Positions 49,201 to 61,200 of a DNA stretch of 64,000 nt are shown here, in pieces. Position numbers and translations under genes: made by a program. Under the pieces are notes generated by a model. That model was not told where the DNA came from and did no database searches. It saw only the letters and a program-made list of their open reading frames with translations. Position 1 is the first letter of the stretch; every line of letters starts with the position of its first letter. Where the stretch lies: positions 64,760,609 through 64,824,608 of the forward strand of contig CP136066.1 in the NCBI GenBank assembly GCA_032622095.1, written 5' to 3'. The DNA comes from Siphonodentalium dalli (lineage: Eukaryota > Mollusca > Scaphopoda > Gadilida > Siphonodentaliidae).

Positions 49201-52200
49201 ACATGACATCATGAGTAAATTTAACATCATCGCGATAATTATTAACGAGTTCGGGTCAAAAGGGTTCAATAATTTGTTTTACTTTATATGCATTTTTAGC
49301 CCAACTTACTTTGTGAAGTTTGAGCTTTTGCCATGGCTTTGTATCCGTCGACCTTGTGTGTGCGTGTGTGATTCGTCAACAATTTCCTTTAGCATGGGCT
49401 ACAGGTCGTACCTTTGGTCGGATCATTATGAAATTTGTCACAGCTGTTGACATTGACATGTGAATGGGAACAAGACATTTTCGGGTCATTCGAAAAAAAA
49501 AAACATGACCAACAGCAGCCATCTTGGATTTCAAAATTTATTTCATTAGCACATAATACAGGACGGAGTGTTGGTGTGATCATCCTGAAATTTGTTGTGG
49601 AAGTTAACATTGACATGTAAATGGGAACGAGTCATTTTGGTGTCATTCAGCAAAAATACACTGCTGGATTGTACTCTTTGCATAACTAGACCTTTCAGCA
49701 TTCCACATTTCTAATCACCCCATTGACTGTAACACATGAAATTATTCCTTTTCCAATTTGAGCTACAGTGTCATTGACACTTTCTTTTGTTAACGTGTGT
49801 TATCATAATCGATTGCACTTATACATTTGGAACAATATATTAATCATTATACACCCACATACACCCATGTCCGTCCGTCATGATTTCTCCCTCCATGTGT
49901 CTGTCCGTCCAACCAACCTCATAACTCAAACAACTATGAACTGATTTCAATAATTTTTTGTATGCAATCTCCTTAGAGCTACCTCTCCACATGTTGCTAA
50001 TTGCGGTTCGGTCTGATTTTGTTTATGCCTCATTTTGGACTTATTTTGACTTAAAATTAACAAATATGAACCGATTTCAATAATTTTTGGTATACATGCT
50101 TCTCACACTACCTTCTCTACATGATGCGGCTAGGAATTGGCTCAGACTGTTTTTCATAATATTACACTTCATTTTCGACTTATTCTGTCCAACTTAATAA
50201 CTTAAACAAATATATATGAACCAATTTGAATATTTTTTTCTGTACAAGCTTCTTGTGACATGATATCGATATTATTAGTCCGAATTTTTCTTTAAAATTG
50301 AAAATCTTTTTTGTTGGGTTTATGGATAATGCGGGTTGAATTTGCCACGCCGGGCGTATGCTAGCAAGCGAGTACTCACCTCTTGTTATAACTCTTATAC
50401 AAATCATTTATAAATCAGATGATTTATTGACGTTATGTCTACATAAAATAACACTGCTTGAAGCAGCATATATGTTGCTCTACTCCTCAAGCATTAGATG
50501 ACATATGGCGTCCTTCTCACCAAAGGGTTAAAGATCCTGTGCCTGGCATGGCATTCTCTTATATGTGCAGGTTTCCCACAGGGGGCCTGCATATATAAGA
50601 GATTGCACTGGCTTATATTACAGGGTCAAGGTAAATATTGTTAGGTCAATGCACTTTCTTATATATATACGCTGCTCCTTATGTGAGACTTGCATATATA
50701 AGAGAAAGCATTGGCACAGGATAAAAGATAGACTTACATTGACTTCATTCTCTAGTATAAAGTTCTCAATATTTACAGCTATACCTAAAGTAATTGAGCC
50801 CCTCTAACATGATATCACCCGGTAATATTGCACTATTATGCCGTGGTAATCTCCAACACGCAGTTTCATCACGATGCATGTGGTCCTGGCGTAACAGGAT
50901 ATTTCCTCCCTGGATATCTCCCCCACCCCATGTACGACTAAAAAATAATTTAATGACTCAGGGGGAAAAATGTCCAGGTCAGGATATTCCCCCCACCCAG
51001 CACCTACATTTAGATAAAAATCATCTTTATGGTTTTATTTCTTGTTGTGCTTTATATAGTCATGAAACGGTGAGAAATTGACTTCTTCTGAGAAAAAGTT
51101 GTTTGAGTCAGGGTTTGGTGTAGTGGGGGGAGATGTCCAGGTCAGTTTTGAGTCAGTGTTCGGGTTGGGGGAAAGATGTCCTGGTCAGGATATCTTCGCC
51201 CCCGCCCAGCACCTACATTGTACATGACAAAAAATCATTGTATGGTTTAATTGCTTATTGTGCTTTATATAGTGAGCGAGAAAACCATAAGGTTTATTTG
51301 TCATGTAGGTGCAGGGTGGGGGAGATATCCTGGACTTGACATCTTTGTTTCATGAATATATAAAGCAAAATAAGCAATAAAACAATAAGATGATTTTTTT
51401 GTCATGTACCTTGTAGGTGCTGGGTTGAAATGAAATTAAATAAAACAAAATTTAAATCTCACAGTAATATTTCTGGTCATTTGAAATGTGTGATGAAATT
51501 TTTTTTGTCACTTTGAATTTTTTTTTTTTTTTTAGCCATTTCAGGATCAAACAATGAAACAAAATTAAAGGAAAACAAAATTAAATCTCGGAAAAACAAT
51601 TTTCTGGCCATTTCAGTGTCAAACGTTATCAAATGAGTGAAATTCCTTTTTAGTCATATATGGGGGAGATATCCTAGGGTGGGGGAGATATCCTAGTGAT
51701 TATTCTTATTTCTGTGGAACTTGAAGTCATAGATGGCTTTCGTTATCTCATATATATTTTGAAGACCTCTGTATGTTTGTCTGTATGTTTGTCTGTATGT
51801 TTGTTTGTCATTTATACAAATCTACGATTCTCGACCGATCGGGGCGAAACTTGGTACGTGTGTGTAGTTTGACCGGGCGGTGGACGTTGTCGTATTGGTG
51901 AGCCCGTGCGGCGCCCGCTTCGCGCATGCGCAGACGAGATCTCGGAAACGGGTGGAGCTATCGACTTGAAATTTGGTATGTGAATGTATCTTGCCCCGGA
52001 TACGAATTTTATCGGGTCGCCGAGCCCGTGCGACGCCAGCTTCGCGCATGCGCAGACCAGATCTCGGAAACGGGTGGAGCTATCGACTTGAAATTTGGTT
52101 TTTGAATAGCCCGGACAATGCCGGGCTCATTGGCTAGTCTACTATATATTTTGAGACTTCCGTATATATATGTGTGTGTATATATATATGTGGGTACGTC

Positions 52201-55200
52201 ATAGAATCGAAAACGCCTGGACGGATTGAGCTCAAATTTCGTATATAAGTGTAAAAACCCACGGGGATCGTCGACGTCGCGTTTTGGACAAGCTCTGAGC
52301 ACTCATTCTCCACTCACAATCATCAAAATCACCGCAAACGACACTTCGGGGGTTAAGGCATCAACGATCTTTATATTGACCGTATTTGGAGTCGTTAACA
52401 GACTAACGCTCTTTATTGCCATCGACGTTGCTAAACGGTTAACCATGCGTACGAAACTACGGACGCGAAATACATTTATCTCGATTAAAAAGGCAGAATT
52501 AACGTGTTGTGTGATTCTTATGTCTGTCGTTCCTAGGCACGGGGGAATTTTTCATCGGGTCAGTTTTTCCGCCCGATGTACCTTAAATCATACCTCTTTT
52601 AGGGACGGGTACTGCGTGTTTAGTGATTCTTATGTCTTCTTCACCTTAATCGGGTAAAATAAGGTCTAATCGGGTAAAATATTGAAAAAATGCACGGGTA
52701 AAATATTGAAAAACCAAAAATTAATCAAAAAAATTAATTAAAAAATCCGGTAAATTAAAAATGCACAATTAACTCATGTTATAAACAAAAAATTAATATT
52801 AACTCATTGAAAAAAAAAATTTAAATTCAAAAATTAATTAAAACATTAATTAAAAACATTAAAAATTGTCATGTTTCTGACGAACGCCGCCAGTGGCGGC
52901 TAACCTGCTAGTCTCCTATATATTTTGAGACTTCCGTATGTGTGTACTTTATAGAATCGAAAACGGGTTGACCGATCGAGACCAAACTTCCTATCTGAAG
53001 ATACGGCTGTGGATACCATATACTGTCGGTAATACTGTGGTCATTACCGGGTTATTACCACGTTTTCAAGTGAATTACTTTGGTTATATTGGTAATTGTG
53101 TTAACAACTCAAATCACACTATCAGGTTGATATTTTCCAATAAGATGTCATATTAAATGTAATAATCCAGGTTTTCCAATATATTTACACAGATTAAAAG
53201 GCATCATACTGAATCACAAACTGCATGTTCATAATTCAGAAGATGTTTTTCAGGTTGCATCTGATCTTTGAACATTGTTAGTCACATTAAGTGGGACATG
53301 TAAGGTTTTTCGAGTTTTTCGAAATGTAATTTCCTTTTAACATTTTTACAAAAATCTGACCATTGGCAAATTTGGCTGCCCACAGTGCAAACCGTGAACC
53401 AATGTTTAACCATGAGTGATTAAACATTTATCTAGCTACTTTTGATTGCAGATATGCTAGTGATATGAAGGTGGTTAGCTTGCTAAGACACAGGGGTTTG
53501 GGAAACAGTGCCACTCAACTTCAAAAGAAGCTGACAGAACTGCATGGGGAAAAACATTACCATAACTCCATACAGTTCCTAACAGACACATATGCCTTCA
53601 AAGACGAGAAGTGGGCTGGAACAATACAGGTAGCAGACTATCATGATCCTCCAGCCATGAGGTCAATTCCAACGTTTCAATGGCGGACACAAGTCTACTG
53701 CCAGGATGTGATGGAGAGGATTGATGAAATCAAGGCATCTATCACAAGCACATTTGGGTGTGTTTTGAAGATAGATTCTACTAAGAAGGTGAGTTTCATC
53801 TCCATTTCACACATGTGGTTGGATCAAAATTGAATCAATTTGTGTTCCCATCTTGCATTGAAGTTAGTGTTCAAACGACACTGGGATTCTGGAGCCGACT
53901 AGTCGAACCTCAAAAGTCGAGTCGACGTCGACTAGTCGGCCAAATACATAACCAACCTTATACTAATGAAACACATGTGAAAGAAAATTACAAATTCTGT
54001 GTCATCATCACAATATTTACACTCTGTGATCGGAGAATTGAATCACGTGACACGTCATGTGGTTTTGTTGCAAATGAACCGGTGCTCTAGAAATCCACCG
54101 ATCGGAAATAAGTTCCTTACGAATCTACGATGATAATGAGAATAAATAATTGAGGAAATAATTGAGGGATTTTCTGTTTAATCATGAAATCAAAAAAATA
54201 CTTCCCTGCCAGGGTATAGAAAATAAATGATACTCAGTCTCAGAGTCAGCTCAAAATAAAAATTATAATAATTATATATTCGATGATGCGTACATAGGCC
54301 TACTTTGTAAGTTGCCATAACTTCCGTAAGGCGTACATAGCAAGCGGAGAGTTAGACTCAGTTAGTATCGATGAACACTTTTGTGGAAGCCCCTCCCTCT
54401 TTACCTGTGTTGGTTAGAAATGCGCACTACAAATTTTTTCGTCCTCGGTATAGGGAGTATATATATAAAAAGAATAATTTTCTCAGCAAGTTAATTGTCG
54501 CCGTTTCATGACTATTTGAACCAAAATAAAAGATAACATCACACATTTAGTGAAACCATGTATTGTCAAGGCCAGCTGATGAGATTATATACTGTATTCC
54601 GAATAGTCGACTGTGGAAGTTAGAGTTGATTTTCCGACATACCAACGTCGACGATTATTTGTCGACTAATCGTTTGAACACTAATTGAAGTATATTGAAA
54701 GCAAATATACTCAGAAGCATTCACAGGATTCAGCAAGCGGTGGACGGTACTCGGTATTTACCTATCGGTATCAGAAAATTACTGGTTTACTGTACCAAAT
54801 CCTAACTAAGTGTACGGGGAGATGGCTTATAGAATGGCTGGATTTATAGGTAGTCTCCTTTTAATATATACCATAAGTACCATTATGATGACCACTACAT
54901 TCTATTACTATCATAACTCAATATTTGGGCAAGCATACTATACTTAGAATTGACCAAGACGCTCTCAGTGTATTGGTGGAAGAATAAAGGGTTAATTTAA
55001 TCGGAAAATTACTACGCTTCGTCCAACAACCCCTCTCCAAATTCTCCAAATGATTGCCATGAGCCCCAAATAAGATAGGAATTTGGAATATATTCGACTG
55101 TCATCTAAAACTTAAAATTTCTCAGTATTAAATACAGGTTAGAAATAAAACTATCAGAATAGTTTGCACACATATTCCTTCTAAAATTTCCATTTGATAA

Positions 55201-58200
55201 TGTCAGGCATGTCCCTGCCACAGTCCCAAACCACCTAAAAATAGGTTGGTTTGAAACTTGGTATAAATTCACTCACAAGTTGCGTCATTACCGGGACATA
55301 ATCGCTTCCAAAGTTCTGAGTGAGATTTCTTGTTTTACATTGTATTTGTAATTTCAAACCCCAAACCTCCTCAATATTTTTCATATCTTTCATTCATTTC
55401 AATTCAGATTACAAAGAAGTTGGCCGGGAAGGCAGCAAAGACAGCTCAGTGGTGTACAAATGTGGGCAATGAAAACGGAGAAATCCTTGTCAGTGTGATG
55501 ACAGCCAGTGAGGGTTATTCACTCAGTCACATGGTGCGGGGGATTGTGAAGCGTTATAAAGATGCAGATGTCCCTCCACCTGACTTGCTTTACACAGATC
55601 GTGACTGTTGTGGTGGCTCTCACATCATACAAATGTTTAAGGAATGGCCAGCACTCATAGTTAGGTTGGACATCTGGCATTTCATGCGTCGCTTGGCATC
55701 TGCATGCACAACTGAGTCACACCCATTGTATGGCCCATTCATGTCGGGTATATCAGCAGCTATATTTGAATGGAGTGACGAGGATCTTAACCTTCTCCGA
55801 GAGGCAAAACGATCCGAGTTGATAGCTGCTGGTGTTACTGATCCTTCTGTAGAAGCTGTCAACAAGCAAATATCCAAGAGTGAGATGGCTCGTCACTGTA
55901 GGCGCCGTACACGTGGTGTTTCGGAAACCACACAGCTACTTGAACAATTGCTGGCAGTGTATTCTGGAGATGCCGGGAAGGATACTCTTGGTGTTGATTT
56001 GTTGGATAAAGAGCGGGCGCAGGATATTTGGCAATGCCAGAAGCGACACATTATTTGCATACAAGATCCTACTGTCTACCAGCTATACACACAAACTGGC
56101 ACTAGCAAGAAAGGCTCCATGATTCTACCAATATTCAGGTGTTCACGTGGATCCACATCACTCGAATCTTTTCATCTCCACCTGAACCGATTCATACCAG
56201 GTGAGTGTCCCCTTAAAGAACTTTGAGGACTATTAATTGAAAATATTTTGGGAAGAACTGGTAACACAATTTATTTCAAGTAATTGGATACATATTCAAA
56301 CTAGCATTCAGTCATGAAATCCACACCAGTATTTGTACATGAGTTAATATTATTATTGTTTATCCGATCTTATTACATTCATTAAACCCATTCTATAATA
56401 ATGGGTAACGGTCATTGTAATACAGGAAATGGTGCCCTGGTTATCCAAATGTATTAGTTTTGAACAAGCGTGATTTGAAATCCAGGGACGATGATTGAAG
56501 AAGAATCGGTGTCTGTGACTGATATTGATATCGTTTGAAAAGTTATTTAATTAAATTTATGCCATTAAATATGGGGTGCCATTCCTCTAATTTGGAGATA
56601 TATCCAATTCATTAAGAGATATCTCAAATTCATTAAGAGATATCTCCAATAGTTATGCAGATATCTCTAATTGCCAAGGTGATATCTTCATATTAATATG
56701 GAGATATCTCAAAATCGCTAGTAGATATCTCTTAATTCATTAGGAAATATCTTGAAATCACTAGCAGATATATGTTAATTCATGAGGCGATAGGCATGAT
56801 TTAGAAATATCTCTTAATACAGCTAAGAGATATCTCTAAATCATTTGAAGATATCTGTCAATTAATTAACGAGGACAAATGGCTGAAACCTGAAGTTAGG
56901 GTTCAGGCCCCTAAAGCCCTAACTTGGACACTTTTCAAAAATAAAATCAAACGGCACCATCAAATTCCTCATTGCAAGTATCATAGAAACAATTCTCAAT
57001 ATAAAGTGAACACCATTTCCATAAAAAGCGCATTTTTGCGACAATGCCTACTAAAACCAATGTTATTGGACATGATGTCCCAAAAATGAGGTTTTCATCA
57101 AATTTATATATCTGTATCCTAATATAAAGAATCTTCAAATTAGGATACCAATCTATAAATTCAATTAAAACCTAATTTTTGGCACTTTATCCTGTTTATT
57201 ATTTAATTAAATTTCTTCGAATCATAATTTTGAAAAACTAACACCGTTATTACCTCTGCCAGGGTACCCCGAGTCACCGCACCAAATTTAGTTTATAGCA
57301 GTCAGGGGTTTGTTTGAGAAAAATCCGAAGACAGACAGATGTTGTCAGTTTTATGGGGGAGGGAAAGACCACATAAAGGGTTAACTTCACTGAGAAATCA
57401 CACTACCGCATGCAGAAACCACCGATCCCCAGAAAGCAACTAACAAACTTGCCCACATACATGAATCTGATTACCCTCCCTTAGCATTGATCATGAATCT
57501 GTGCTTGTCGGGGATGATGGTGCAATGCACTAAGTACTCTACTGACCACTGGGGGCCCTCTGAAAGGGAATCATGTAATAATATAGGCTAATGAAGATCA
57601 AACAATATTCTAAATGCAGCCTTATTTTCAGGGAACAGCGCCAGTGCTGCGCATTTCCAGGCATACCTGCTTGATGGCTTGTACAGATGGAACAGGAACC
57701 GGGTGGAAGATGCCATGGCAGAGAAGGCAAAGGGGTCGGTACTGTCTTACAGTGGGATTCTGCAGTATGCAGTAAATTTCTACAGCATTAAAGTCCTTGG
57801 CCATAGGTTGATACCAGATTACAGACCTCCTCGAAAACACACAGGTATTATAAACAATCCATCATTAGCTGTGTTTGGATTTAGACAAATTAATGGTATG
57901 TTTTCACTGCTCTTTGATGGACTATTGGGTCTCTTTCAATGTTCTTTGATTAGATAGATTAAGCGATGTGAGACTGTAGATTCTTTAAAAATTGACAAAA
58001 TGCAGACTTATAATTGTGCTGTACAGTATTTTGATTAATTGTCATCACCGTCTTAGTTCTTACAGTGCCAATATTATTTTCATAATGGTGTATGATCAGC
58101 CAATGGTGTCGTGACAATCAACCAATCGAACATTCTCACAGAAAAGCTTTATTTTCATTTGAATGCATTGTCTCAGTTGTGACATGGTAGTCCATGTGTA

Positions 58201-61200
58201 CTTGGGCGCTTTCCTAGTCCGCAAACCTGATTTTTATTATCAGAGCATAGCTCCATAAAAATCGAGAGCGTCTAGCTCTGTTTGATTAGTTGGGTCCACC
58301 AACTAGCGTTTTCCATGCATGTGGTATACAGGCAATCTACCAGAGCACACCAGTCATACTTCCTGTGTGACTCTGTCACCGGTTGGGTACTAGTCTGTGT
58401 TTCTATATTTAGCATGGGGTTTTTCAGCAAAAATGGCGAAATCCGATCGCTCCACAGTCAAATTTTCTATGTGCTTTGTCTATACCTTTAATTATACAAT
58501 TTAATGACATAAAACATTGTAAAGTTAAAGTGATGTGATAGAAATGGAGTATTGCGTGTTCAAAGTAGTCATTTTTAGTCGAGTTTTTCAAAAACTCAAC
58601 TTATGGTTTGACGAGGGACGGTTGGCGGGCGGGCGGGCAGATGGACCTAAAGAATGCCTTATAACTTTGACATTTGTGAACGGATAAAAAAAAATTTGGT
58701 ATGTCAGTTGCTCCCAATGACTATTTACTGCCTGTAGAAAATGGGTCACGTCCAAACTTTTTTACAAGAGTTATCCATCTTAGATGGTTTTTAGTTAAGT
58801 TTTTCACCATTAGCGCGCTCACGCAAATATTTCAACAATATTTGGTATATGAGACTCTTGCAACAATATCTCGGACGAGTTCAAAAACCAGGTTTGTCCG
58901 AATTTATTTTCCGGAGTTATGGATCTTAGTTTGTTTACTATATAGCAATTTTATCTCCGTTAGCGCGATAACTCAATGAAATATTAACCGATTTAAACAA
59001 TATTTGGTATATGAGTCTATTGCAACAATATCTCGGACGAGTTCGATAACCTGGTTTGTCCTAATTTTTTTCCAGAGTTATGGGTCTTAGTTTGTCTATT
59101 TTAATCACAATTTTATCACCGTTAGTGCGATAGCTCAATGAAATATTAACGGATTCAATTGGTATGTGGTATATAGGTCTATTGCAATAATATACCACCG
59201 TCCAACTTTTTTCCCCGGAGTTGTGCACCTTATTGGCAGAACTCAACAAAAGCATCTTAGATGCGTACCCCTTGTTCCAAATATTATATCCAAATTTGCA
59301 ACACACACCATTATTTTTATATTTCAATTAAATGCAGTGACTTCAGATGGTGAAATCATTTGTTTATCGCCGATCGCGTGACGAACTAATTAGTAAATAT
59401 TTACATTTGAGCGTAGTTCAGACGATGATTTCTATGGAGTGACCAAAAAACCAGCCACGGAAATGAATATAATATCGGCCCATCTGTTCGGGGGGATGTC
59501 CACCTTGGGAAATTCCAACTGCACCCTCCCCCTTAGGTCAGAATCATCAGACCAAATACATGTTTTGCATTATTCCATTTGCACCCCCTTTGCAACTCAG
59601 TGCTCTGGCCTAATATCCTATATATTCATAAACCATGGTTCTATATATTCCCGGTATGAAACCATTCAGATATTTTTACCTGAAAAATTGCATAAATTCT
59701 AACATCTAGCGGTCTAACTCCAGACAAATACACACGGCTACGGACAAGAGACCAGGACACACCGGACTGTCCATGGTTGTTCGGCCCGGGGTGAGAAAAT
59801 TTTGAAAACTATACAAGAAAATCGCTAATCCTAGCATGTAGACTGGCCTCAACTGAATCGTTCTTATTGTGTTGGAAATTTCAATTGGGAGAGGGTCCGG
59901 GAGGAGTTCATCAGAAATATTTTGGGATTTACTGTTAAAATCTCGAGATTAACTGGGTCTTTACGTGGTGTTATATGATGCTGAGAAGTTCATTTAATGA
60001 CAAAATTACGATTAGCCAATAAGACTGGTTAAACAACACATGTGGCGGTCCACATCGGTTTCATTTGCGGCCCAACCACATATCCCACCCCCCCCAAACC
60101 GTAAAAAAAACCTCGGATTCTTGCCTGATAGAAAATCACATGGAATCAGATTTTTTCCAGCGCATCCGGTCCATTGGGAATTTACCCGGTCTTCCGATCA
60201 GCCAGTACAGTCGATTTGCCTCAGTAATCAGATTTTCGGCAATGTTAATAGAATGTTACATTTCTCCAGTTGGCATAGATAGCACCTAAATACTAACCTA
60301 TCAGTGTCACACACCCAAACAAGTACATAATAAATATGTCTTTGAAGTATACCATGGCTGAAGAGTATACTGAAACTCCGGACAGACACATGGCTACGGG
60401 CAGTCTACATGCTAGGATTAGCGATTTTCTTGTATAGTTTCAAATGCTCTTGTAATCAGATTTTCGGCAATGTTAATAGAATGTTACATTTCAGACAGCC
60501 CGGTGTGTCCTGGTCTCTTGTCCGTAGCCATGTGCAGTTGTCTGGAGTTTCACTATACTATTCCATTACAATAAAACAGTTGGTGTATACTAATATAGCA
60601 AAATTCATTCAGCAAAAAATTACATACCAGACCATAAGATACTGGGATATCGTGGTGATAGTTTAAAACTATCAAAATTCTTTAACTCGGGAATACTGTA
60701 TAACACTAATTATAATTTTAACCAGCTGAAATCAACAGTAGATTCCCATTGTGTCTTGCAGGAGAGAGAATTGGCATCGAATATCTCTTTGATCAGACAG
60801 GTGAGGTCCTCCAGGATCTACGACCAGATTTTGATGATGCCGAGACCATGCAGGAACCAACTAATACTGAGGAATTGAGTTCAACAGATGAAGGTTTTGA
60901 AGAGGCAGAAGATATGACCATGGACGTACCAATCAACAGACAGCATATCCCTTCAGAAGAACATACAGGTAAACTCTCCGATATACTTAAAGCTACAGAA
61001 GGTATTCACGATGGGTACATCTAAAAATGTTACAAGTTTGTTGAACCATTGTTACCAACAAGAACATAAAAATATAACAGTTACATTTGCCCAATTTTCA
61101 AAAAAAGCGTTCAAGACAATGTGTACAGTTACTGTGAAAACAAAGTAACATGGATAATTTGGTTGAGAATAACTAAAATGCGTTAACCCTATTAACATTT

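Noticed and set aside
52226-52657. 143-codon open frame
   Set aside because: It lies wholly inside Helitron-like element B and has no recognisable domain or splice context.
55330-55407. Extension of the exon 5 open frame upstream of the acceptor
   Set aside because: The AATTCAG acceptor at 55407 joins exon 4 in phase exactly at the KIDSTKK/ITKKL boundary; the upstream residues look like translated intron.
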